The notes under the pieces were generated by a model, which made no database searches, was not told the DNA's origin, and worked only from the letters and a program-made list of their open reading frames with translations. 64,000 nt of DNA from Zhengitettix transpicula (Eukaryota; Arthropoda; Insecta; Orthoptera; Tetrigidae), in contig CM073592.1 of assembly GCA_037074705.1 (NCBI GenBank), positions 57,401,129 to 57,465,128 of the forward strand, written 5' to 3'. A program made the translations under genes and the position numbers. This document shows, in pieces, positions 1 through 12,028 of the stretch. Numbering within the stretch: the stretch's first letter is position 1; each line of letters begins with the position of its first letter.

Positions 1-856
1 GTGAGATGTTAGTATTGTTTCTGCACGTATGGAAACTTATCGTAAAACCAAGAGAAACAGGTGTAAAAGTTTGTCTCATTGCTCTCTTGGAGAGAAATAA
101 AGAAAAACTGACTTCGGGACTGAAATATCGCAGAAGGAAAAGGCGCCCAATTGATAACTTTCTGAAAGCATCGGAAAAAATTCTCCCCCCCTTCCCATGA
201 TGATTACGTAAGAAAACCACGCAATTATTCTTTCATTAAATTTCTCATTAACTGGAATTCAAATGATTTGTTTGACTTGTTGTAGAACCTCGAATTTTAT
301 TAGAAACCCTGAGATGGATTTATTTTCTATTGCTAAACGGAGGATAGCACTTTGCATAGATGCAGAAATGTAATAATTTGTTTGTAATGCAATTTTAACT
401 TGTAATTTAAATTCATTTGTTAATAAATTCACATTTCTTATATAATTTAATCCAATATTATAATTATTCCACCACACTAAGAGAGTAGTGTCTGTGGTCG
501 TTGGAATTGGTTTTAATGTGAAGTATTACTTCTTCAATCTGATATTGTTATCATCATACATAATCTGAATACCGTACTCTCTCTCTTATACTGATCCTCT
601 GAATTTTCGGCTCTTAATTTCAATATGTAATTTCGTTTACGGAAATTCTGAGATCAGAAAACGAGCCATACCAAAAAAGAAAACCTTCTGGCTATTTCTA
701 ATTTTGTTTCAGCGTCTTTGAACTATAGATGGTCTATGCGCAAGTTACTTTTTACGGTGTGTTTTTATTTAGTTCGTTGTTACATTTTCGCACAATTCTT
801 GTCTTGTCCAAGCGAAGTCATAATCCGAGGACATCTTCCTTTTTTACGGTGACATA
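1..856. other. AT-rich non-coding stretch, nothing recognised
   Basis: Only short open frames with no recognisable protein features are present. No repeat, RNA gene or transposon signature was seen. A pair of bases TA at 855-856 forms the left target duplication of the mariner that follows. Confidence 0.5.
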
Positions 857-883
857 CCACTGTGATCAAAAAGTAAGGCGAAA
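857..883 (+). repeat. mariner copy 1 left terminal inverted repeat
   Basis: Reads CCACTGTGATCAAAAAGTAA and onward. It pairs with the right end in reverse complement, with mismatches at the tenth base (T versus A) and near base 23 (C versus T). Confidence 0.9.
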
Positions 884-1045
884 TTGTCATTTAAAACTCC
901 CGGGTATTAGGAACATGGGTAATTTTTTTCCCTAGGTTGGTAGGAGTGTCTATAATATTTGCCAAGCGTCTGTTTGTTAAAAGGTTTAATTATCTCCGAG
1001 TTACACGAGGTTTTGTAAACAACCAAAAGTGAATTTTTCGATTTT

Positions 1046-2112
1046 TGGGTGATTTTGTTGAGTACTGAAATTGCATCAAATTTTGTTTTCGGAACGAATA
1101 TTCTTGTGTGGACACGTTGAAAATGTTGCGGAAGGCCTAAAGTGATCAAACTATGGCACATAAAAACGTTTATAAGTGGTACAACGAGTTCAAAGAGGGC
1201 CGAGAACGCGTTGAAGACGAACCGCGCTCTGGACGACCATCAACGTCTACCGACGAGGGCCACGCCCAAAAAATCAAAGATTTGGTGCTTAAAAATCGTC
1301 GATGGACAATTAGAGATCTCGCTGATAGTGTTGAAATATCATTTGGCTCAGCCGAAACCATTATGAAGAATGTTTTGTGTCTCAAACGCGTCACGTCTCG
1401 ATTGGTGCCAAAATCGCTCAATTTTTTGGGGAAAAAAAGCTTCACGTTGATGTGTGTGAAACTTTGCTGTCTGACTATCAGGACCACTTGAAATGCATCA
1501 TTACTGGAGACGAGACTTGGATTTACGCATACGACCCTGAAAACACCGACCAATACAGCAAAAATCATGCAAAAGATGAAGCAAGACCGAAAAGACCACG
1601 GCAAAGTCGATCGAAAATCAAGGTCATGTTGACAGTTTTCTTTGATTATCGTGGTGTGGTGCACTATGAATTCATTCCGCCGGGCCAAACTATCAACAAA
1701 GAATATTATTTGAGAGTTATGCGTCGTTTGCGTGAAGCTATTCGTCTGAAACGGCCGGAATTATGGGCGAGCAACTCTTGGTTCCTTCATCACGATAATG
1801 CACCATGTCATACTGCATTGGTTATTCGCGACTTTTTTTGCCAAAAACTCGACTCATATCGTTCCGCAACTACCGTATTCGCCTGATTTGGCTCCGTGCG
1901 ACTTCTGGCTATTCAGCAAACTAAAAAGGCCAATGCGGGGACGCCGTTTTGACACGATTGAGGAGATAAAAACCGAATCGAAGAAGGTCTTGACGGCTAT
2001 ACCGGAAAAAGACTATTCCGACTGTTTTGAGGACTGGAAAAAGCGTTGAAAAAAGTGCGTTTTATCGGACGGCGATTACTTTGAAGGGGATGAAATTTAT
2101 TTGGAAGAATAA
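1046..2112 (+). pseudogene. mariner transposase remnant, copy 1
   Basis: This would be the transposase that cuts and pastes the element. The N-terminal helix-turn-helix part is visible around 1153-1430 (KNVYKWYNEFKEG, then a GRPST linker and a second helical domain). The catalytic triad is intact at the residue level: the first Asp in TGDETWIYAYDPE (about 1507), the second in HHDNAPCH (about 1793) and the third in PYSPDLAPCDFWLF (about 1895), with 34 residues between the last two. Lesions seen by comparison with copy 2: loss of the ATG near 1046, stops near 1060 and 1137, an indel in the G/A run near 1425-1440, one extra T in the T run near 1835, and a Trp-to-stop change at about 2047. The ancestral stop is TAA at 2110-2112. 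No working protein can be made. Confidence 0.92.
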
Positions 2113-2138
2113 ATAATGAATTTATGTTTTATAAATAA

Positions 2139-2165
2139 ATTCACCTTACTTTTTGTTCACAGTGG
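2139..2165 (-). repeat. mariner copy 1 right terminal inverted repeat
   Basis: The reverse complement starts CCACTGTGAACAAAAAGTAA, matching the left end. It is followed by the TA target duplication at 2166-2167. Confidence 0.9.
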
Positions 2166-2167
2166 TA

Positions 2168-4939
2168 TTCCTTGGTTCATGACATGAGTTTATTACATAA
2201 TACTACAACTGAATTTTTCGGCGAATTTTATAATTTGTAAACAATCTACTTTTATTATTTCCTACTTATAATATCAAAAAAATCTTATTATTTACGTAGG
2301 TTGTAATGCCATAAAATTATAATTAAAAAAGAGAACAGAATAATGTTGAAAATTTCGTTGTTAGGTAGCCTACAGATAAATACTATGGTACTAATATTTT
2401 TTGCTAAGTCATTAAAAATATATAAATCGTTTAAAAAATTGGTTACATTCCTAGCGGTACTAAAACCCTTAATTCGTTCTGGATATCCTTATGTAGTAAG
2501 GAATAATAGAGGTTATTGAAATTTAAAAGTATTATACTATGCGCTTTACTCCTTAGAGGAAATATGTTTAATATACTTAATATAGCAGCAGAAATATTTT
2601 GGAGTCAAGTTCGAATGAAGGAAACTATTATCCAGCAATATTACACAATGTGCTATAACTACGTTCTAGAAATTCTCCAGTTCGCTTCGCCTAGTTTGGT
2701 AAGGTACTAAGGGGGGAGATGTAGAATATCCTCGTTATTAATTAGTTTCCTGCAGCGAATCACAAGTGGCGACCGAACCACGCAACTCAAACTTGGGAGA
2801 TAACTCGCATCCAATTGTATTGCTGGGAGAACGAAGCGTTTACACTTGGAGGCAAATCAGTTCACTGCAGAGGAAGTTTAGAGACCTTCAGATACAAACG
2901 TACCTCTCAAGAAATTTATTTTAATTTTACTTTGTTTTGCCAAAATATTCTTCCTCCAACGTCACGATAAAATGAAATAATTTTATCATATGTTATATTT
3001 ATATTTCAATCGTCCCGTACTTATTATAATTTAAAATAGCAGAAATTATTTTTTTTATAATTTTTTATACTGAAAACTCAATTACGATGCCGAAATTGAT
3101 TTTTTTCACCCACTTTTATAAATATGGACATAATTCATATATCATATAACAATATAAACATACTGTAATGAACACAATTTCTCTGGTGCATACATAATTA
3201 TGTATGCGAAAATGTTGTCGCTGTGAAAAGGGATCGTTGAAAAAGCCTCTTCGCTAGATTGTTGGCGTGAAGGATCGTTTTGTTGAGTTGTAGTTTGAAT
3301 TTAACAGACAAAATAAATTAAACTATAAGGATTAGTCGTTTTTATTCAACAACAGAAGGTCTGAACAACAGCGGAGATCGCCGGACGACAGAACAAATCG
3401 CGTTAGTGTGCTATTATAAGCTGGATGTGTTCAGTCTTTTTTTTTTACAAACACCATTTATTCAGAAAAACCTTAAATTGATTAATTGTTTTTGAAATAC
3501 ATTGGCTATTTTAAGAATTTTGATACCCTGAGCAGATAGACTCGCATCATTAATAAACATTGTTCAAACCTTTATTACTTTTGTTAGAGAGATATTTTCA
3601 ATACACCATTTCAAAAAATTCAATTAAACCTACATACTTCTTCAGACCAACAGAGTAACACGTTTCTTTATTACAAAAGTAAGCGAAAAATTGCCGGAAT
3701 GTGTGCGGTCCGATTTATTTTGAACAAATGGGATATTTTAATGTTCAAGTAATGATTTACGTACTGAACATAAAGTATAATAACGTTTAAAATGATTAAT
3801 TTGGGTATAAAATGGCATGAAACTGGTGGAAGCTAATAGAAATTATTCAAGAAAACTCTGTTAAATAACAACATTTCAGAATATGTGACTTCTAATGTAA
3901 ACTGTATCACGAAATATTCTGAGATTATATTCAAATACAGTTTAAGACCTCGAAGAATATAATATATTAAAGAGATCAGCTCTCATTCTTGAAATCGAAT
4001 CCGCATTGAGGAGCCCTTCGATATTGGGTTCCAGTAATAGGGAAGATTTGAGAAAGGTAGTTATGCTTCAGGCATAATTAGTTTCGGTGAAATCTGCGCA
4101 GTGACGTTTTAATTGTTCTGGTTAGGGGACACGGAGCTTCGGGAAGCTCATAAATTCGACGTGCTATAACCGGAGAATAAATCAGCTCTCACCTTGTATC
4201 TCCCGAGAGCGAAATTGCCCTCATTAATTAAAAGGCCACAGCCTATGTTCCTGTGGGGAAATCTAACAGCTCTTGCAAATGCTCCTCGACTGAGATCTGA
4301 GCACGGAGCTAATCCAGTTATCCAAGCAAAGGAGAGCGGCCTGAGCAGCCCAAAGAAGGCCAGACAAGATTCTGTATAATATTGTCATCTATACCGAGGA
4401 TGAGATTTCCCTTGCGGAGGGAAGAATTGCTGGACTTGAATACATTTTATATGCACAGCTCGTTTCTTTCTCTGGTAGTTCAAGGTCAGCAGGAAAGTCA
4501 GGTCAAGAAAATCCAGGAATTTCAGTGATTTTAAAATTAAATATGATGGAATAATTCATTATTATTATTCGTTAACATTCATTAAGTATAATAAATGCTT
4601 TAACACGTGTTTAGATCTTCACTTGTTTAATTCCAATCTTGTGTTCTTAAATTAAGCAAGGACATTCCATGAGACTGAAAGAACTATACAATTAAAATTT
4701 ATTTAATAATATTTATTTATTACTTATGTATCGAATTCCTGACTCTCTCATACACAGTTAACCCTCCCGTTAGGCACTTTATTTGGGTAATATCTTTTAT
4801 ATTTACAAAGCCAGTTCATGTACTGGGATGAACTTTTATGGCATCTCAGAAGAATGCGTATACAATTATCTGTCAAGGTAACATTACAAAAACACCCGAA
4901 GTTTCTTGGAAATAGAAAAATTAAATAAGGAAGTCCCAG
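2168..4939. other. AT-rich non-coding stretch with two GC-richer islands
   Basis: No gene was recognised. Two islands stand out in base composition, at about 2715-2905 and 3985-4380; neither reads as protein. A 20-bp perfect palindrome lies at 3188-3207. The rest is A/T-rich unique-looking sequence. Confidence 0.5.
3188..3207. repeat. 20-bp perfect palindrome
   Basis: GCATACATAATTATGTATGC is identical to its reverse complement. The centre TAATTA is a classic homeodomain core with symmetric flanks, so it could be a dimer site, but its function is not shown by the sequence. Confidence 0.6.
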
Positions 4940-5106
4940 TTTTATTTTATTTTTATTTTTAGGGTAACAGGCTACATGAGGGTAATCCACATGGTGGCAA
5001 CTCCCCTTTAATAGCATAGGAAGGGATTTGGAAGGGGGGATGCGGAAGGGTAGAGGAAGGTAGAAGGTAGGGCCCCCGGGCTATATTTTAAGGATCCTAC
5101 CTGCGC
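4940..5106 (-). mobile_element. poly(A) retroposon family, copy 1, 5'-truncated
   Basis: The element's 3' end lies at the left: an A-rich tail, seen as T-rich sequence at 4940-4960, then AGGGTAACAGGCTACATGAG. The body matches the 3' third of the complete copies at 47901-48448 and 62860-63402. It stops abruptly near 5106, so it is a 5'-truncated insertion. It lacks a short segment near 5070 that is present in other copies. No clear target duplication was found. Confidence 0.85.
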
Positions 5107-7834
5107 CCAATCATGTCAAAATAACGACTCCAACTACTGCGACAGAAAACAGAAAAATTGAAAATTTTTTCGTATACGTAATGGAAGATTATTCCACTTT
5201 TAGTGGCGTAAGGTAATTTTATCATATATTGAACGTGACTGGAATAAATCTACATTTTGTAAAAAGTACGGAATATGTTATAAGATTATACTTTTTGAAA
5301 TTATTGGTAAATCCCTAAATACAAACAAGGTAATTGAAAATAGGTTTATCCAATGACTTACAAATTTATTTGCAAAAGTATAGACGAGTTTTCGAGGAAA
5401 GGTAAAAGAATTGAATAGTCAAAATATAAAATAAAATACTGCGGTCCAAGTCTTACAGAAGCTAAAAAATATGTAATAAACTATTATGTGATAAGTGTAA
5501 TAATTTTTGTCTTTGCGCCAATATAGGAAAATAATTTGTGAAGAAAACTTTGACAAATTTTGAAAAAGTTGATATTAGCTCTGAATAATTTATGACTTTA
5601 TTTGAGAATATAATTATTTACTTTGTGATATATAATTACAAAAAATCCAAGTAAAAAAATTGAAAGAAATTTAGTAGTATAAATATCCAACTACAATGTT
5701 AATAATTCATCTTTTAAACATGCTGCATGGTTAATGAATATGTTTGTTTTGTAATTATCGTTTATAATTATGCATTAGTCTTGAAAGATGCTAAAATAAT
5801 TATTATTTTATATTAAAAACAATTTTTTTAAGTTTTTAGAAAGGCTTCTCGGGTTTTCCGGCAAAGTTTCATTAACGATAACATTTTAATAAAAAGTTAA
5901 TAAGAAGTAAATAAAACCTTTTTTTGGATGACTGATTTATGTACATATACGAGTGTACCAAAATTATTATGAAAATTGTCTGAATGTAAATTCATAATAA
6001 TTAGTCCAAGTAAATGAACAGTAACGAAATATTTAATGGTAAGTCCGCTGAACCTAGCGCGTACCATTACATTTAACGTAAGTGTAACACTATTTCTACA
6101 ATCAGAAACAAATACGCAACAGTCACTCTCTTGATTCTTCCTTAAGAGAATAAGAGTTGAGTATAAAACGTTTGTGAATGAAAAATTGTATTCTTTTGTT
6201 TCATTTAAATATTCAATATTTTTGTGCAATATTTATTCAATATTGCCTGTACAAGTTTGAAAGAATTCATTGTTTCGTTTAATGGAATTATTATTTGTTT
6301 AATGTTTACACATGGTGTCTACGAAAAGGTATTTCAATACATTTAATTTTACCAGACACGAATCATACACTTTAACACACAATAACTTTGATAACGCGCC
6401 TGTATTCATGGGAAGATACTGTTTCCGGTTCAGAGCGAAGAATAATTAAACCCGAAGGCAACCTGTTTCAGTTCATTATCATATTAACCTAATTATTAAA
6501 CAAATTAGTCAATGATGCAATAAAATTAATTTCCTTTGTGAGGGAAAATGCTTTGTCTGCACCAAAACATGTGATATTTAGTCGGGAAGCTACAAATAAT
6601 TAATTTTAGTGATATGTGGTAAATATAAGTATGCAGGAGTACTTTTTTATTATTTAGTCAAATATTTGGCTCACATACTGAATTATACGCGTATTTTTTT
6701 CTAAAGTAGAACAATGATATTTTTGTTTTGTTCAGCCGAATGCAGTATAAATTATGAACATATTTGTATTTATAATACAATAATATTTGTAATACTATTT
6801 CTGACAAATTTTTCTAAACGAGGCGAGAACAACTTGTCCGAACAGAACGGATAATTGTACGGCAAGTACTTTGGCGTGTGAAGTAAGGCGTAGAGTTTAA
6901 GGTACAGATCTATAGATGAAGGAGGCCGAAAGGTGAAATGAGAGAAGAGGAGAATGAAATCAGCGGGGCAGAGTGAGGGCGTATGGAGTTGAGTTTCAAG
7001 AGGAGAAAATAACAACGTGGATTGATACAAGTGTTGAAAAGTCGCAAACTCCGAAGCTCAGATAAATCTCATCATAACGACCTCCGAGTTCATGGGTAGG
7101 TCCATTTTCTCAGAATAACGATTGCAGTAGCAGAATTTAAGGTACACAAAATTATCAAGCAGTAATTCAAAATAATCTCGTATTTTTTGTAATAATATTT
7201 ATTATATACATATGTAAACAAATGTTTATTTAAAAATATAATCAATTTTATTATCAATAAATGACATTAAGTCAGTCAAGATTGGTGTTTATTGACTCCA
7301 GGCTGGGTACGAGATTCCTCCATTCATCGTTTATATAGCCAGAGCACGGATTTGTCAACGATTCACTGGATCGCAACTTTCACGACTCTAACTTTAGGAC
7401 TTAACGAATACAGGGCATGAATGTGAACCGGTCCGGAGCAATGAATTAATTCAGAAAGAACAGAAGAGAAACTTTCAGAAAAAAAACACCTAACTACGCC
7501 ATGAATTTTGAATTAAAGGATTGGATGGAAAATCTGACCCGTGTCTCCCGTATACTAAGTAGAGGATTCGATTCCCGTGATGATTTGTGATCCAGTGCCG
7601 GTCTCTGTCTATATATACAACGGATGGAGAAATCTCGTGCAGTGTCTGGCGTCGACTCGGATCGCTCGGTGATTTTAGATTAATTATTCATTACATTAAT
7701 CCTTGGTCGAGGAAATATGATACGTCATAATATAAGATTACAAGAAAAGATATTATAATTACAAACATTGATCTTTACCAAAAATGATATAATATAAAGA
7801 AACGTCAAATATACTAATGTAACGGTGATTAAAG
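5107..7834. other. AT-rich non-coding stretch, nothing recognised
   Basis: There is no domain, transposon or RNA signature. Open frames here reach about 110 codons (minus strand, 5897-6229) but have no recognisable composition or motif, and chance is the likeliest explanation. Confidence 0.45.
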
Positions 7835-7838
7835 ATAT

Positions 7839-8969
7839 TGTAATAACCCGCTCAGAAGGACAGGAATTCTGTTCTTATTTTTGTCAGATTTGTTTACGAA
7901 CTCAGGCTGAGGATCCTTGAGTAGTTGGTACATATAAAAATAATGATAAAATGATGGATAAGGACTAATAATTGGGGCGTTTTGCAGCTCTTAGGGCTAA
8001 TTGTATGTGAGAAACATCTGGACGACGGAATTCTAATGGCATAAATGACAGAAGGTTGTTTGGACGATGTAATTATATTAAAAGGAAACGTTTAATTTAA
8101 TTGATTGAGTGGCTCTCGGAGCGGGAGAACGGCAACAGATGGTGTTTGTTTGGCGAAAGTGGAAATGCAAAAACTGTGAAAAACAAGGGAATATTCTGGA
8201 GCCAGGATATAAATAAGAGGGCAGTTGGACAGTTTAGGAGGCTTCTTTATCATTTCGTGTAGACGGGAGACGGACGTGTTAGTGGGAGAGAGCGATGGTG
8301 CAGGTCCGCAGGGTCGGACGCGGGGCCAAGTTAAAGTGGCCGAAACAATTGTTATGAACAGTGGGGAGTTTGCAAAAAGGAGAGATCATCGGATGCTAGG
8401 CCAAGCTAGGCGGCCGAGAGTAATCAGCTGGACATCAGTAGTCAACAGTTGGTGGGAGTTTCATCGTGGAGGTCTGTCTGAAAGCAGAATTGTTTGAATT
8501 CGTCGTGAGGGTGACGTCGTCAAGAGGAGGTGGCTGTGAAAGCAGAGTGTGAGCGCAGCCTGATGCCTTTTATGCCTATATGAAGTGAGTGTGTGGACCA
8601 GAGAACTTGTAAGTTTATTTTTCTGAATTCATAATTGTAAATTGTTAAAAAAGGGTAAAAAGTCAGATTTCGTTTCATTCGTTTCATTTGTTTTACTCGT
8701 TTCAATCACTTCAATTATTTCGTTTCAATCATTTCGTTTTTCATTCATTGTAACTGTATTTGTTTAATTGTAAAATTTGTGCCGTTTCCTTATCAACCCA
8801 GTAAAGACCTTGCGGGTACCGAGTCCAATTATTTAAAATGTATTCTAGGTAAATAAAATTGTTTTGATTTTTAAAATTTCATCAGATTTGTGTAATTGAA
8901 AATTTTGGCTTAATAAATGATAATTGATTTTTAAATTTGTGGTATTTATATTTTATTTTAGACGTTACA
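7839..8969 (+). mobile_element. solo LTR (LTR retrotransposon remnant), copy C
   Basis: A 1131-bp block starts TGTAATAAC and ends GACGTTACA, giving the TG...CA ends of an LTR. It is flanked by a 4-bp direct repeat ATAT (7835-7838 and 8970-8973). The interior is GC-richer at its 5' half and has a TATA-box-like TATAAATA at 8208-8215, followed by CAGTT-type initiator sequences and later AATAAA-like signals near 8850. Segments such as GTCAGATTTCGTT (8664 on) and TATCAACCCAGTAAAGACC (8790 on) recur in the related blocks at 21251-23386 and 28973-29936. No gag or pol sequence adjoins it, so it is read as a solo LTR. Confidence 0.65.
8208..8215 (+). promoter_or_regulatory. TATA box of solo LTR C
   Basis: TATAAATA lies about 22 bp before an ACAGT initiator-like sequence at 8229-8233, inside the presumed LTR. 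This is a promoter arrangement expected for an insect LTR; activity is not known. Confidence 0.4.
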
Positions 8970-8973
8970 ATAT

Positions 8974-11364
8974 ATCTATATTAATCTTCAATTTTCATTC
9001 GACGGAGTTTCCAGCAGCAAATCTTACTTCGATTCCCGTCGAACTAAGCGGTCGAGATTTTCCCATCCTATCCTTTAATTCTGAATTAATTATTTTTATA
9101 AATTATTGAAAGTCCCAAAATCCTCTTACATACATCTCAAGATTCCAAGAACATTGCTGTCATACATCTTTCTGTAATTATGACATTCATCTATAGACAT
9201 TGGTGTTGTGCTTTAAATGAATATTTCACAATTATTTTTAGGAAAATCCATGTAAAACTAAGTCTTGATTGAGGTAGGTACAATCTATAATTTAAAATTA
9301 AAGAAGGGTTTTAATTTCATATTGGATGAAAAAACAGCTGATACTTTTCATTGTAACATGGAAATATATATTAAATTGTATTTTCTGTTGTATTTGAGAT
9401 CTAATTCAATTCAATTCAAGTAAAACATATTAATAGTATATTTACTGCTACTTTTTTAATGTATGGCTGTGTTTATCTGATATTTAATATATTTGACAGT
9501 GATTATCGTCCTCCGCCAAGTTTAGTCACTCTTATTCAGCTTATTTTTTCTCCTTGAACAACAACAAGGTTTGAAATATACGTTGAAAGATGATGTTTCT
9601 AAGGAGACGTAAGTTGATCGAGGTTGTGGAAGAGACTACCAGAGGGCTGTTTCAGACAGACAAGTATTTTGAAGCAGAGCTCCTGTGACATCATAACAAA
9701 GTCGTAAATCATGCGTGTCATCGGCAGGCGGTAGAGCATGTCTCGATAAGCGTGCCTCTAGATATGGCGCGTGACGTCAGCGTGTAATTGGAAGCCCACA
9801 TTCGCATGAGGAATTGCGACAACTCTGCTATGTCACGGGGAAAATATCACTTGTTACCAACGGTGCCGTGTACAACTGTTAGGATAAGTGCTCGCTTTTC
9901 AATTCGTGTTAACCAATCCTTTGAGAGAACTTGCAACGAGGCGTACTTTGAAACGATAAGATTTATTTTTACTGTTAATTCAATAAATACACAGTTGAAA
10001 AGATAAGATTATTTTACAATATATTGTCAGAAAGGTGACAGCACAGAATGTTTCGAGTCTTGACTGTTTAATTATGAGTTATGATAATTATCATTCCGTA
10101 TTTTTTGTTTACATACAACGTCTAAGAGCAAGGCAGCTTTGTTTAGTTCCCATCAATTCAAATCTTTAATTTCTTAGAAAACCTTTCATGGTATAAGACG
10201 TGGGTGTAAATATAAGCAGACATTATAACAAGTAATAGTCACTTATCGCGTCCTAAAGCCAGTAGTTCGTTACCGCTGAAAGGATAAAGTTGTTGGTCAT
10301 GTTTTTTTGGAGAGAGATAATTACGTAGATTTTGTTCAGTTTCCTAGAAATATGTCTGGTGTGAAGTTACGGGGATTGTTGGTCTGGAGTTGTGAACAGA
10401 GGCAGACGTGAATCATCACGGTGTGTCGTCTGACTGATAAAAACTTTATATAATATTTCCACGAAATTCCGAGAATCTGTGTATTTAATGTCTCCATGAA
10501 ACCCTGAGATAAATGTATATTTTCATAATTAAATCTAAATTGTAACAACCTTGCATTAAATTTGTAGCATGAAATAGAAATTGTAAATGAATAAAAATAT
10601 ACTTAATTAATAAAACACGAAAATGTTACAAACTTTATATGAAAGAACGATCACGGATAGAAATCAGTAGTATAATACTGGTTAAAAATAAAATTTAATG
10701 TATATAAAAATCATTGATCAAGTCAAATCAACGTTATTAAAGAAGGCGAGATACTAAACTATAGAAAATATTTTCAATTAGTCTCCAATTGAAGATGTGG
10801 GATTTGTTAACTCTAAATTCATAGTATCGGTCTGATTGAATGAGTTAAAGACAGTTTTTTGAATTAAAATATACTGACAAGCGAGATGATGTTTTCGCGT
10901 CACCGCACACAATTAAACATAAAACATAATAGAGACACTAATTTAATATTTATATTATTAAAGGTAAACATAATATAGAGTTGATTGATAATTATAAAAT
11001 GATAGCATAATTCTATAAGTCACCGTTAAACAACAATAGTTAAAAAACGACGTAATTAAAATCTAATATTTCTAAGATTATTACCAAAAACATTTATACT
11101 ATTCTTGAACTTTTTACAAAAGAATATTTATCAACATCATATTTTTTTCTTTATTTTGAGGATATGGCAATTTTTGACTAAACTATGGTTTAATCAGATG
11201 CCCCTATACGTCCCAGGAGCAAAGTTGGCCTGTATAAGCCTTGTAGATTGCACAAAGCCTAGCCGTTCTCCTCCTTTCAGGGAATGTTTCCCATTTTGTC
11301 GTGAAGATACTTAAAATTCGTATACATCCTCTATACTCACTGTTCATTGTTAATAACAAATAAT
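8974..11364. other. non-coding stretch with a GC-richer island at about 9480-9990
   Basis: Mostly AT-rich. The 9480-9990 part is clearly GC-richer, includes a CRE-like TGACGTCA (around 9773) and does not read as a known protein. It could be regulatory or an old insertion. Nothing was recognised in the remainder. Confidence 0.4.
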
Positions 11365-11382
11365 TATATATATATATATATA
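11365..11382. repeat. (TA)n microsatellite
   Basis: Nine TA units border the left side of the GC-rich block that follows. Confidence 0.85.
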
Positions 11383-11984
11383 AACTTTATTACATAAAAT
11401 ACATTTAAAAAAATTTATTGTGCGCCAGCAGATATACATATAGTCTGCAAAAAAAATTATCATTAGCTCCGGCTTGGTTATAAAATCCTCCTTCTCTACA
11501 GGGTAATGTGGCCGGCTCGGCAGCTATTCAAGAACAGAGCCTATTTCCGTACTGTGCAAAAAATCTTTAACTTTTGAAGGCACTTCACAGAAATGGTGAT
11601 CCTTACTTTAACTTGTGGCGTCAGCCGACTTGCAGTGGATCACTGGTCTTGTTTGTAAGCAGCACTCGATCTCCTTCTTCGGCCTCCCCGCGATGGACGT
11701 CTCTCCAAAAACTTTTGTTGCTTAACGCTCGCCAAATTTTCCACACTCTCGCCTCTCTCACTCCACTTTCAGTCCTCTCTCTGTCTGTCTGCCTGCGTCT
11801 GTCCCACTTTCATCCGGGTTCGGAGTATATATTCTTACTCCGCCCCCCGAAACGATGCGCAAAAAAAAGGGACGCGTACCCCCGGCTTCTTGGGGCCTCT
11901 CGGGCAGGCACACGTGCACGTTTAATTTATTCCTTCTCAGGCCCGCGGACACAGGGCGGCCACTTACCGATGTTATTCAGTACA
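11383..11984 (-). mobile_element. LTR-like GC-rich insertion between TA microsatellites
   Basis: A ~600-bp block, much GC-richer than its surroundings, sits between two TA runs. Read on the minus strand it begins TGTACTGAATAACATC, has a TATA-like AATATATAC (11820-11835 region), and ends with AATAAA-type signals (11414-11419 and near 11386). This resembles the U3-R-U5 order of an LTR. The far end does not show a clean CA and no target duplication can be fixed because both sides are TA repeats, so the assignment is tentative. Longer open frames here (about 156 codons on the plus strand) look like by-products of base composition. Confidence 0.35.

Positions 11985-11990
<6 letters not shown>

Positions 11991-12020
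<30 letters not shown>
11991..12020. repeat. (AT)n microsatellite
   Basis: About fifteen AT units lie immediately beyond the GC-rich block. Confidence 0.9.

Positions 12021-12028
<8 letters not shown>

Larger units (their letters stand above)
857..2165 (+). mobile_element. mariner (Tc1/mariner) element, copy 1, inactive
   Basis: A 1309-bp element of typical mariner length. It is bounded by TA dinucleotides (855-856 and 2166-2167), the usual mariner target duplication. The ends are inverted repeats of about 27 bp (857-883 and 2139-2165) that begin CCACTGTGA and differ at about two positions. The inside encodes a D,D34D transposase in several broken frames. A second copy of the same family lies at 41272-42547 and aligns along its whole length, which confirms both boundaries. 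The element is dead: the start codon region is altered and the reading frame carries indels and stop codons. Subfamily placement would need a database comparison. Confidence 0.93.

Noticed and set aside
7560..7600. GATTCGATTCC resembling a Pol III B box
   Set aside because: No A box at a suitable distance, no foldable tRNA and no SINE tail or flanking repeat.
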